From positions 62,001-126,000 of the forward strand of contig NZ_JBPUSJ010000011.1 of the NCBI RefSeq assembly GCF_051851475.1: a stretch of 64,000 nt of DNA, read 5' to 3'. The notes under the pieces are model-generated. The model did not search any database, was not told the DNA's origin, and worked only from the letters and a program-made list of their open reading frames with translations. This stretch comes from Carboxylicivirga taeanensis (lineage in GTDB: Bacteria; Bacteroidota; Bacteroidia; Bacteroidales; Marinilabiliaceae). Of the stretch, positions 18,386 to 26,515 are shown piece after piece (positions within the stretch are counted from its first letter, which is position 1; every line of letters starts with the position of its first letter). Both the position numbers and the translations under genes were made by a program.

Positions 18386-20194
18386 ATGAAGAACCTTGAT
18401 TACGGTATCATTGGAAATTGTAGAAGTGCTGCTCTGGTTTCGAAAACCGGTTCGGTCGATTGGTTATGCCTGCCACACTTCGCGGCTCCTTCAACCTTTG
18501 CAAAACTGCTGGACGAAAATAAAGGTGGTTTTTTTAGTGTCGTGCCTAATGAAGCGTATGAAACAGAACAGTTTTACATTCCCCGCACAAATATCCTGGT
18601 AACCAAATACACTTGTCAGTCAGGTGTTTTTGAGCTACACGATTTTATGCCGCGCTACCGTAACGAACACGGTGTTTATTACACGCCGCCCGATATTGTT
18701 CGATTTATTAAACACATTTCAGGTTCGGTAGATGTAGTGGTTAACTTTGAACCTCAACTGGTTTATGCGCAATCGAAAACTGCGGTTGACGTTGAAGACG
18801 AGTATATAAAGGCCTACACAACCGAAGGAGAATATGACTCCATTTATCTCTATTCTTCCTTTGATAAAACAAGCATAAAAGAGAAGTTACCTGTTACAAT
18901 CAAGCAGAACGAGTACCTATTGCTTAGCTACAATCAAAAGCTATTAAAGCAATCAACCGATCGCTCGTATCTGAAGCATCAAAGAACTAAGGTATACTGG
19001 CTCAACTGGTCGGACAAAACCACCAGCTTTAAAAAATATGAAGAGGAGATCAACCGAAGTGCTTTAACGCTGAAACTGCTCAACTATCAAAAGTCGGGTG
19101 CCATTTTAGCAGCAATTACAACTTCGCTCCCCGAAACAATTGGAGAGGTGCGCAACTGGGATTACCGTTTCTGCTGGATTAGAGACGCATCCATGGTGGT
19201 TAAAATCATGTCGGAACTGGGACATGAGCGCATTGCCGAACGTTACCTCAATTTCATCATCAGCCTGATGCCCGAAAAAGGTCAAAAGATGCAAATCATG
19301 TACGGCATCCATGGTGAAAAGGAGCTGCACGAGATGGAATTGAACCATCTGGAAGGCTATGAAGGCAGTCAGCCTGTTCGAATTGGCAACGCCGCCTATG
19401 TTCAGAAACAAAATGACATTTATGGCATTTTGATGGATGTGATGCTGCAATATTTCGAGCGTTTTCGTTCAACACTTGGTAATAGTGAGGATTTGTGGAC
19501 CATTGTTCGCAACACGGTTAAGGTAGTGGATGAAAACTGGCAACAACCCGATAAGGGCATTTGGGAAATAAGAAGCGAAGGCAAGCACTTCACATTCAGT
19601 AAAGTATTGTGCTGGGTAGCCATTGACAGGGCGCGTAAGATTGCGCAACTTTTAAAGCGTGATACATATGCCAAAAGATGGAAACAGCTGGAAGAAAAAA
19701 TTGCGGCCGACATACACGCAAATGCCTGGTCGGAACAAAAGCACACATTCACCCAATCGTATGGCTCAAATGATTTAGATGCTGCCGTCCTGCTCATGGA
19801 ATCCTATGGTTTTATCAGTGCCGATGATCAACGCTACAAAAAAACAGTTTTGGCTATTCAGAAAGAGCTGGAGCATGACGGGTTAATGTACCGCTATAAA
19901 AACGAAGATGATTTTGGCGAGCCTCAATCAGCCTTCACCATCTGCTCCTTCTGGTTAATTAACAGCCTCTATAAAATTGGACTTAAGAATGAAGCCAAGC
20001 GCAAGTTTGATGCCTTACTGGCGTGCTCAAATCACCTGGGACTGTTTAGTGAGGACCTTGATTTCAAAACACGTCGCCTTTTGGGGAACTTCCCTCAAGC
20101 CTATTCGCATTTAGCAATCATCGAAACGGCCATTACACTGTCAGGCGCCCAAATTTCTAAAGAAGCCCAAATAATGAAGTCCATTCATTTATAA
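18386..20194 (+). CDS. GH15 glycoside hydrolase (glucoamylase/trehalase family)
   Basis: A 602-residue cytoplasmic protein with no signal peptide. It has the bacterial GH15 layout. The N-terminal beta-sandwich starts with LDYGIIGNCRSAALVSKTGSVDWLCLPHF. The (alpha/alpha)6 barrel then follows, with RNWDYRFCWIRDASMVVKIM carrying the WDYR..WIRDA signature near residue 255, WEIRSEGKHFTFSKVLCWVAIDRA, and a late LGNFPQAYSHLAII. GH15 enzymes hydrolyse terminal alpha-glucosidic bonds. Several actinobacterial members act on trehalose, and this gene is divergent from otsAB, so a trehalase role is as likely as a glucoamylase role. I used the ATG at 18386; the longer frame begins at TTG. Substrate assignment is inference. 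Confidence 0.85.
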   Translation: MKNLDYGIIGNCRSAALVSKTGSVDWLCLPHFAAPSTFAKLLDENKGGFFSVVPNEAYETEQFYIPRTNILVTKYTCQSGVFELHDFMPRYRNEHGVYYTPPDIVRFIKHISGSVDVVVNFEPQLVYAQSKTAVDVEDEYIKAYTTEGEYDSIYLYSSFDKTSIKEKLPVTIKQNEYLLLSYNQKLLKQSTDRSYLKHQRTKVYWLNWSDKTTSFKKYEEEINRSALTLKLLNYQKSGAILAAITTSLPETIGEVRNWDYRFCWIRDASMVVKIMSELGHERIAERYLNFIISLMPEKGQKMQIMYGIHGEKELHEMELNHLEGYEGSQPVRIGNAAYVQKQNDIYGILMDVMLQYFERFRSTLGNSEDLWTIVRNTVKVVDENWQQPDKGIWEIRSEGKHFTFSKVLCWVAIDRARKIAQLLKRDTYAKRWKQLEEKIAADIHANAWSEQKHTFTQSYGSNDLDAAVLLMESYGFISADDQRYKKTVLAIQKELEHDGLMYRYKNEDDFGEPQSAFTICSFWLINSLYKIGLKNEAKRKFDALLACSNHLGLFSEDLDFKTRRLLGNFPQAYSHLAIIETAITLSGAQISKEAQIMKSIHL

Positions 20195-20211
20195 TGAAAA
20201 GCACTCTGTAT

Positions 20212-20246
20212 AATAAGAAAGCCGGCTAATTGCCGGCTTTCTTATT
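20212..20246. terminator. Bidirectional terminator, perfect 15-bp stem
   Basis: Left arm 20212-20226 (AATAAGAAAGCCGGC) is the exact reverse complement of the right arm 20232-20246, with the loop TAATT. A-rich and T-rich ends serve both strands. It lies between the convergent GH15 and ferritin genes. Confidence 0.88.
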
Positions 20247-20288
20247 ATGTTATCTATCAGAGAACTTCGAGCGCTCTCTTGGCATAAA

Positions 20289-20795
20289 CTACTCTGCACT
20301 TGCAGGTACCTGACCACGCATGCTCATAATATCTCTGTCAAACATGTATAAGTTGTGGTCTCCTAAAAGTCTAAGCTTATCATTAATGGCAGAAACAGAT
20401 GCCTCTTCCTCAATCTGCTCATTTACAAACCATTGAATCCAGTTGTGTGTCGTAAAATCCTTTTCTTCCAAACACACCCCAACAATCCCGTTAATTAACT
20501 CTGTCACATACTGCTCGTGCTCGTATACCTTTTCAAAAACAACTTTGATATCCTTATATTCGGCCGGTGGCTGCTCAACCGAAGGAATTATTGCCTTTCC
20601 TCCCCGCTCATTCACATACTTAATAAATTTCATCATGTGTAAGCGCTCCTCTTCGGCCTGCGCATATAACCATTTGGCTGTGCCTTCATACCCATTGGTA
20701 TCAGCCCAAACGGCCATAGCCAGATATAAATTAGACGAATAAGCTTCCTTTTCAATCTGATTAATCAGAATTTCCTCTACTTTTTTCTTAAGCAT
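20289..20795 (-). CDS. ftnA: Non-haem ferritin, FtnA type
   Basis: A 168-residue iron-storage protein that assembles into a 24-mer and oxidises Fe(II) at a di-iron ferroxidase centre. All ferroxidase and third-site ligands known for E. coli FtnA are present at identical positions: Glu17, Glu50, His53, Glu94, Gln127 and Glu130. There is no haem-binding methionine pattern like that of bacterioferritin. It is a single-gene unit, convergent with the GH15 gene and separated from it by a terminator. A TAnnTTTG box lies about 30 bases upstream of its start. Confidence 0.96.
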   Translation of the reverse strand: MLKKKVEEILINQIEKEAYSSNLYLAMAVWADTNGYEGTAKWLYAQAEEERLHMMKFIKYVNERGGKAIIPSVEQPPAEYKDIKVVFEKVYEHEQYVTELINGIVGVCLEEKDFTTHNWIQWFVNEQIEEEASVSAINDKLRLLGDHNLYMFDRDIMSMRGQVPASAE

Positions 20796-20823
20796 AACAG
20801 TTAAAAATTAAGATTTTCATTAA

Positions 20824-20831
20824 CAAATATA
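20824..20831 (-). promoter_or_regulatory. -7 box (TATATTTG) upstream of ferritin gene
   Basis: CAAATATA on the plus strand reads TATATTTG on the minus strand, an exact TAnnTTTG match, 29 bases before the ferritin start. No good -33 TTTG is found at the expected distance, so this is a partial match only. Confidence 0.4.
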
Positions 20832-21022
20832 CACTTATTAAACCATCCAGATTACAGGCTGTTTAGCGCTATACTTATTTATACTCATTCCATACAATTT
20901 TATCCAGCTATTTGGAAGTTGAGCAAAAATCAGCATTTTTGCGTTTCGGAATTAAAGGTCTTCTAATGTTTTTTAGAACATTTTGACTCTTAATTTTTTA
21001 TAAATGAAATCTTTATTCCATT

Positions 21023-22537
21023 ATGATTAAAAAAGTATTAGTTGCTAACCGAGGCGAAATTGCGGTCCGTGTCATGCGATCGTGTCGCGAAATGGGCATT
21101 CGATCGGTGGCCATTTTCTCAGAGGCTGACAGAACGGCAATGCACGTAAGATATGCCGATGAAGCCTATTGCGTTGGCCCGGCTGCGTCAACCGAAAGTT
21201 ATCTTAATATTAAAAAGATACTGGAGGTAGCTCAAACATGTAAAGCCGATGCCATTCATCCTGGTTATGGTTTCTTGTCTGAAAACGCACATTTTGCAGA
21301 AGAAGTTGCTAAATCAGGCATCATTTTTATTGGTCCATCGGTCCATGCTATCAACACCATGGGCGATAAACTCACCGCCCGGCAGTTAATGATCGACGCG
21401 GGCGTACCCGTTGTACCTGGCACCAAAGAGAATATTAACGATCCTCAAAAGCTTAAAAAAATAGCTGACGAAATTGGCTATCCGGTAATGCTAAAAGCCA
21501 GTGCCGGAGGAGGTGGAAAAGGGATGCGCCTGGTACGCGACGAAAAAGATTTGGTCAACGCATTCGAGATGGCCAAATCGGAAGCTCGTTCAGCCTTTGG
21601 TGATGATGCCGTTTATATTGAAAAATACATTGAATCGCCGCACCACATAGAGTTTCAGATAATGGCCGACCAACATGGCAATTATGTACACCTCTTTGAG
21701 CGCGAGTGCTCGGTGCAACGGCGCCACCAAAAAGTAGTGGAAGAAACCCCTTCTCCACTGATGACGCCCGAACTGCGCAACAGAATGGGCGAACAGGCCA
21801 TTGCTGCGGCCAAATCGGTCGATTATGTGGGTGCCGGTACGGTTGAGTTTCTGGTCGATAACCAACTCAACTTCTACTTTTTAGAAATGAATACCCGGCT
21901 GCAGGTGGAACACCCCATAACAGAGCGTACAACAGGGGTTGACCTGGTTAAGGCTCAAATTAACGTGGCCAATGGCCTGCCGCTTGAATTTAAGCAAGAA
22001 GATTTGCAACAGCATGGCCATGCCATTGAATGTCGTATTTACGCCGAAGATCATAAAAACAACTTTATGCCCTGCCCAGGGGTGATTAAAAATATTACCG
22101 AACCAATGGGGCTTGGCATGCGCACCGATGGCTATGTCTATGAAGGCTATGAAATCCCGTTCCATTACGATCCAATGATATCCAAGCTCATATCGTGGGC
22201 CCCCACCCGAAAAGAGGCCATTGACAGGATGAAACGTGCCCTGTACGAATACAAAATCACCGGTGTAAAAACCTCCATCCCTTTTGTGGCCCGTATTATG
22301 GAAGCCAAAGACTTTGTGGAAGGCAACTACGATACCCATTTCATTGAAAATAACATGGACTTTTTGATGACGGAAGAAGACGACTGCACCGACTACTGCG
22401 AAGACATCGCCCTGTTTGTTGCCTTTCTGGACTACACTCAAAAACTTAAAGATGCAGCAGACAAAACAAATGTTGCAACGCCCAACCAATCGGCCTGGAA
22501 AGAGTATGCCCGCCGTAAAAACATTTTACGATTATAA
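21023..22537 (+). CDS. Acyl-CoA carboxylase, biotin carboxylase subunit
   Basis: A 504-residue ATP-grasp biotin carboxylase. Visible hallmarks are the N-terminal KKVLVANRGEIAVRVMRSCREMG, HPGYGFLSENA, the glycine-rich ATP loop LKASAGGGGKGMRLV, and the catalytic stretch FLEMNTRLQVEHPITE. It uses bicarbonate and ATP to carboxylate the biotin on the separate carrier protein encoded next. It is longer than typical AccC (about 450) because of a C-terminal extension carrying an acidic TEEDDCTDYCED segment. It is the first gene of a three-gene operon with the carrier (11-base gap) and the carboxyltransferase. The context and carboxyltransferase type favour propionyl-CoA over acetyl-CoA as substrate. 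Confidence 0.93.
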   Translation: MIKKVLVANRGEIAVRVMRSCREMGIRSVAIFSEADRTAMHVRYADEAYCVGPAASTESYLNIKKILEVAQTCKADAIHPGYGFLSENAHFAEEVAKSGIIFIGPSVHAINTMGDKLTARQLMIDAGVPVVPGTKENINDPQKLKKIADEIGYPVMLKASAGGGGKGMRLVRDEKDLVNAFEMAKSEARSAFGDDAVYIEKYIESPHHIEFQIMADQHGNYVHLFERECSVQRRHQKVVEETPSPLMTPELRNRMGEQAIAAAKSVDYVGAGTVEFLVDNQLNFYFLEMNTRLQVEHPITERTTGVDLVKAQINVANGLPLEFKQEDLQQHGHAIECRIYAEDHKNNFMPCPGVIKNITEPMGLGMRTDGYVYEGYEIPFHYDPMISKLISWAPTRKEAIDRMKRALYEYKITGVKTSIPFVARIMEAKDFVEGNYDTHFIENNMDFLMTEEDDCTDYCEDIALFVAFLDYTQKLKDAADKTNVATPNQSAWKEYARRKNILRL

Positions 22538-22548
22538 AATAAGCGACT

Positions 22549-23055
22549 ATGCCAATAGAATTAAAAATAGATACTCGCCGTGCCAGAATTAAAATTCTTG
22601 AGCAGGATGGCTCCAAATACAAAGTGGATATTGACGGACGTGTTTACGATCTGGACCTGATAAAAGTTGAATCCGATACTTATTCTATTCTACTCAATGG
22701 CCAGTCCATAAACATGGAAATGATTGAAGGAGATAGCCTGAATGAGTACAAGGTGAACACCATCAACAGCTACTATGAAATTGAAGTTATTGATGCGGCT
22801 ACACGTTACCGCAATGCTTCTAAATCATCACTCGATGAAGCAGGCACTACCATCTCCACCCCTATGCCAGGTAAAATTGTAAAAATACCAGTAAAGGAGG
22901 GCGATACCGTTGAAAAAGGCCAGACAGTGATCATTGTGTCGGCCATGAAAATGGAAAGCGAATACAAAAGTGCCATCGATGGTGTGGTAAAGCACATATA
23001 CGTTACCGAAGGTGATGCGGTGGAAGGCAACCAGCCATTAATAGAAATTGAATAA
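22549..23055 (+). CDS. Biotin carboxyl carrier protein of acyl-CoA carboxylase
   Basis: A 168-residue carrier. The C-terminal 75 residues form a biotinyl domain with the target lysine at residue 134 in SAMKMES, preceded by TPMPGKIVKIPVKEGD. The N-terminal half (residues 1-85) is a beta-rich domain. It probably corresponds to the BT-like domain that links biotin carboxylase to carboxyltransferase in propionyl-CoA carboxylases, and supports assembly into one complex. It lies between the two catalytic subunit genes with gaps of 11 and 17 bases. Confidence 0.93.
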   Translation: MPIELKIDTRRARIKILEQDGSKYKVDIDGRVYDLDLIKVESDTYSILLNGQSINMEMIEGDSLNEYKVNTINSYYEIEVIDAATRYRNASKSSLDEAGTTISTPMPGKIVKIPVKEGDTVEKGQTVIIVSAMKMESEYKSAIDGVVKHIYVTEGDAVEGNQPLIEIE

Positions 23056-23072
23056 CCAATTAGTTAAAAGCA

Positions 23073-24611
23073 ATGCAAAGTTTAAAAGATAAATATAAGA
23101 AATTCGAAGAGCTTAACCGCGAAGCAGAAGCCGGTGGCGGTAAGGCGCGCGTAGAAAAGCAGCATCAGGGTGGCAAACTAACTGCCCGTGAGCGCATCGA
23201 AGTATTTTTAGATGCCGGTACTTTTGTTGAACTGGATAAGCTGGTGAAACACCAATGTAATAATTTCGGCATGGAAAAAACACATTTTCCGGGCGATGGG
23301 TTTATTACCGGCTACGGTAAAGTAGATGGGCGCCTGGTCTATGTTTTTGCACAGGACTTCACCGTATTTGGGGGATCACTAAGCCGCACCAATGCCGATA
23401 AAATCATTAAGATTTCCAATCTGGCCTTGAAAATGGGAGCGCCCCTAATTGGACTTAACGATTCCGGCGGAGCACGCATCCAGGAAGGAGTGCAGAGTTT
23501 AGCCGGTTATGGCGATATATTCTATTTAAATGTGAAAGCATCAGGTGTTATTCCTCAAATTTCCGCCATTATGGGACCTTGTGCCGGAGGTGCTGTCTAC
23601 TCTCCTGCCCTTACCGATTTTATTTTTATGGTGAAGGATACCAGCTATATGTTTGTGACCGGCCCCGAGGTGATTAAAACCGTCACCCACGAGGAGGTCA
23701 CCAAAGAAGAGCTGGGTGGAGCCAATACACATAATGCTAAAAGTGGTGTGGCACATTTTATGGGCGATAATGATGAACATACGCTCATGATGATACGTGA
23801 ACTTCTGAGCTTTATTCCATCCAATAACATGGAAGATCCGCCGGTTTTACCAACAACAGACGACATACGCCGCGAAAGTGCTGAGTTACAGGATCTGATA
23901 CCTGCCGATCCGAATAAACCTTACGACATGCACGATTTGATTGGTAAGGTAGTTGACAACCAGCATTTTTTTGAGGTAATGCCTCATTATGCGCAAAATA
24001 TTATAACGGGATTTGGGCGGATGGCCGGACGCACTGTAGGGATAGTTGCCAACCAACCGAACTATCTGGCTGGTGTGCTCGACATCGATTCATCAACCAA
24101 AGGGGCCCGCTTTGTGCGTTTTTGTGATGCCTTTAATATACCCATTGTCACCTTTGTGGATGTACCCGGCTTTTTACCCGGAACCGTTCAGGAATATGGC
24201 GGCATCATTAAACATGGAGCTAAACTACTATATGCCTATGCCGAAGCCACTGTGCCAAAAATAACCATTATCACCCGCAAAGCTTATGGTGGTGCCTACG
24301 ACGTAATGGCCTCCAAGCACCTGATGGCCGACATTAACTTTGCCTACCCAACAGCAGAAATTGCAGTTATGGGCCCTGAAGGAGCAGTAAATATCATCTT
24401 TAGAGGCGAAAATGATGACAAGGCCAAAGCCGACCGTGTTGATGATTACCGGGAGAATTTTGCCAACCCATACAGAGCTGCTGAATTTGGTTATATAGAT
24501 GAAATCATCATGCCTAAAGAAACGCGCTTCAAGCTTATACAGGCACTTGAAATGACACAAAACAAGAGTGAAGCAGCGCCTTTGAAAAAACATGGAAATA
24601 TGCCCCTATAA
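23073..24611 (+). CDS. pccB: Acyl-CoA carboxylase carboxyltransferase, propionyl-CoA type
   Basis: A 512-residue carboxyltransferase with fused N and C crotonase-like halves, as in PccB. Motifs include GGKLTARERIEVFLDAGTF, the oxyanion-hole glycines in MGPCAGGAVYSPALTDF, and the second-half DVPGFLPGTVQEYGGIIKHGAKLLYAYAEA with RKAYGGAYDVM. It transfers carboxyl from biotin to propionyl-CoA, giving (S)-methylmalonyl-CoA, for propionate uptake or the succinate-propionate route. No membrane or sodium-pump decarboxylase subunits accompany it, so a soluble complex is expected. It ends the operon and a clear terminator follows. Substrate is inferred from family resemblance. Confidence 0.92.
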   Translation: MQSLKDKYKKFEELNREAEAGGGKARVEKQHQGGKLTARERIEVFLDAGTFVELDKLVKHQCNNFGMEKTHFPGDGFITGYGKVDGRLVYVFAQDFTVFGGSLSRTNADKIIKISNLALKMGAPLIGLNDSGGARIQEGVQSLAGYGDIFYLNVKASGVIPQISAIMGPCAGGAVYSPALTDFIFMVKDTSYMFVTGPEVIKTVTHEEVTKEELGGANTHNAKSGVAHFMGDNDEHTLMMIRELLSFIPSNNMEDPPVLPTTDDIRRESAELQDLIPADPNKPYDMHDLIGKVVDNQHFFEVMPHYAQNIITGFGRMAGRTVGIVANQPNYLAGVLDIDSSTKGARFVRFCDAFNIPIVTFVDVPGFLPGTVQEYGGIIKHGAKLLYAYAEATVPKITIITRKAYGGAYDVMASKHLMADINFAYPTAEIAVMGPEGAVNIIFRGENDDKAKADRVDDYRENFANPYRAAEFGYIDEIIMPKETRFKLIQALEMTQNKSEAAPLKKHGNMPL

Positions 24612-24640
24612 GAATTGTCCGTTGTTTTGAAAAATGCAGA

Positions 24641-24672
24641 AACTGTCCGTTAATAAAACGGGCAGTTTTTTT
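24641..24672 (+). terminator. Terminator of the acyl-CoA carboxylase operon
   Basis: AACTGTCCGTT pairs with AACGGGCAGTT (one G-U wobble) around a short loop and is followed by seven T. A partial copy of the left arm (GAATTGTCCGTTG) lies about 25 bases upstream. Confidence 0.85.
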
Positions 24673-24911
24673 GCGTATTTTTCACTTTACGCTGATGAAG
24701 ATTCGGCTTTCAGCAATTGTGACTACAAAACAATAAAAGCCATATAAGTCCATAAGTATCCTTTCAATGCTTCTCGTAGCTCTGCCTTTGCATTGCCCTC
24801 CCACCATAGTACCTTCATATTAGCCAACTTGTTTTGTTTAACTACATATTCAGTATTGAAAGTAAGGCCACTTCAGTTTTTCTCCTATCTTTACAAAAAA
24901 CGCTACAGAAT

Positions 24912-25763
24912 ATGCATACAAAGTCCTTATCCAACTACCTGATTGAAAAAGCTTCGGGTGAAAAGGTCTATTTTGAAGGTCAGAAACTGGTTGATTCACT
25001 GATCCGCTCGGGAGCCAGTCAAGAGTTGGCTAATCAGATCCTGCAAGCTATCAGTTTGGAGTTGCACGATGGCATGCAGACCAGCGAAATTTATCAAAAA
25101 GCGTATCATATATTAAAAAAGCAGGAACGCAAAACAGCGGCCAACTACCGCCTTAAGCAAGCCGTTTTTCAGCTGGGCCCTTCAGGCTATCCTTTTGAAT
25201 ACTTTGTAGGCGAACTATTCAAGGCACGTGGCTTTAAGGTAGAAGTTGGTAAACTGGTAAACGGCTACAGCGTGCGACATGAGATTGACGTGATCGCCAC
25301 CAATTCCCATAAGCATATATTTGTAGAGTGTAAGTTCCATAACTACCAAGGCACCAAAACCAATGTCATAGTGCCCATGTATATTCGTTCACGGTTTAAC
25401 GACCTCAACCGGGCACGTCAGTTCGACGACCAGCTGAAGGAGACCAATACACAAGGATGGATCATTACCAATACGCGTTTTACCGAAGATGCCATCAAAT
25501 TTGGTCGCGATTACGGCTTAACCCTGCTCGGATGGGACTACCCGGCCAAAGGCAACCTGAAGGATTGGATTGAACTGGAAAACCTCCATCCGATTACTTG
25601 CCTTTCATCCATTACGCAAAAGGAGAAAAAAGCATTGCTTGATAAAGGGGTGGTGATGTGTAACGACCTGTATAAAAAGATTATGACCCGTGACACTCTG
25701 CCCCTAAAACCGCGCAACCTAAGAGCGTGTAAAAGGGAATTAAAGGATTTCATCGAAGAGTAA
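24912..25763 (+). CDS. ATP-cone domain protein with PD-(D/E)XK nuclease domain
   Basis: A 283-residue protein. Residues 1-90 resemble an ATP-cone, the nucleotide-sensing domain of ribonucleotide reductases and NrdR (LSNYLIEKASGEKVYFEGQKLVDSL, then an EIYQKAYHIL helix). Residues 100-220 look like an Mrr/RecB-type restriction-endonuclease fold: GYPFEYFVGELFKARGFKVEV, then HEIDVIATN and IFVECKFH, giving a D...ExK active site. The rest is a small helical domain with helix-hairpin-helix-like spacing. The combination suggests a nucleotide-responsive DNA nuclease, but no function is established and no methyltransferase or specificity subunit is nearby. I used the ATG at 24912 because the longer frame starts with TTG. 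Confidence 0.75.
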   Translation: MHTKSLSNYLIEKASGEKVYFEGQKLVDSLIRSGASQELANQILQAISLELHDGMQTSEIYQKAYHILKKQERKTAANYRLKQAVFQLGPSGYPFEYFVGELFKARGFKVEVGKLVNGYSVRHEIDVIATNSHKHIFVECKFHNYQGTKTNVIVPMYIRSRFNDLNRARQFDDQLKETNTQGWIITNTRFTEDAIKFGRDYGLTLLGWDYPAKGNLKDWIELENLHPITCLSSITQKEKKALLDKGVVMCNDLYKKIMTRDTLPLKPRNLRACKRELKDFIEE

Positions 25764-25793
25764 AGAAGGTATCCGCAGCGTCTGCTCTTAACC

Positions 25794-26435
25794 TTAAACC
25801 AGATTGAGCACATAAGTGTGCTCATTGGCAGCCGCCTGGAAGCCCATGTTCTGCAAATAGTTCTGATGATCACTATTTTTGGTGTTACTCACCAGCTGTT
25901 TAATACCTTTATCAATTAATGCCTCGTGGTATTTTTCAAGCAAGAATTTACCGGTTTTATAGTCGCGGTAAGGCGGTGTTACATAGTCTAAAAGCACCTC
26001 TGACACCCCATTTTGGGGCGGTGTACTAATAAACACACCGGCTACATTCATATCGCGCAAGGCCATTAGAATATTACAGCCTTCAATCGCCTCTTCTCTA
26101 AATGCCGGGAAAAAGCGTTGAATGTCCTTGGCATGCCTCCTGAGAAATAAACTCACAAACTCCTCTTTGGCGGTCATCCAGATACCATCAAACATTTCCT
26201 TTTTAAACAGCAAAGCACGCAGGTAATAGATGTTAAAGAAACAAATGAGCAGATTCATGATGCCCACCGGCAATGCATCAATATAAAACCCATAGAAGGA
26301 AAACAGTGCAGAGCCTATCAGGTTAAAAACCCTAAGCTTAACAATGGAAGAAAGGCTAAGTGATATTAGTACGACTGTGGAAGCTCCATAGCCAATCCAC
26401 TCAATTAATGGCAGATCCAGAATTACAGTTGACAT
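25794..26435 (-). CDS. YgjV-like membrane protein fused to a GNAT-like domain
   Basis: A 213-residue protein. The first 75 residues hold three predicted membrane helices (WIGYGASTVVLISLSLSSI; VFNLIGSALFSFYGFYI; VGIMNLLICFFNIYYL) and look like the YgjV inner-membrane family. Residues 85-213 are soluble and look like a GNAT N-acetyltransferase fold: VSEVLLDYVTPPYRDYKTGKFL, then a helix, and LQNMGFQAAANEHTYVLNL at the end, the usual position of the last GNAT strands. The acetyl-CoA pyrophosphate loop Q/RxxGxG is not clear, with DYKTGKF in its place. Activity is uncertain. No functional partner is visible. Confidence 0.65.
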   Translation of the reverse strand: MSTVILDLPLIEWIGYGASTVVLISLSLSSIVKLRVFNLIGSALFSFYGFYIDALPVGIMNLLICFFNIYYLRALLFKKEMFDGIWMTAKEEFVSLFLRRHAKDIQRFFPAFREEAIEGCNILMALRDMNVAGVFISTPPQNGVSEVLLDYVTPPYRDYKTGKFLLEKYHEALIDKGIKQLVSNTKNSDHQNYLQNMGFQAAANEHTYVLNLV

Positions 26436-26515
26436 AACAAGGTTTAGTTAGTTAGAACTTGCTAAATAAGCAATATTACTTTAAACCTGCAAAATAATAT
26501 CAGACGTGAGCAACG

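Noticed and set aside
21881..22489. 202-codon minus-strand frame inside the biotin carboxylase gene
   Set aside because: Antisense shadow of a clear ATP-grasp enzyme, with an unnatural amino-acid composition and no motif.
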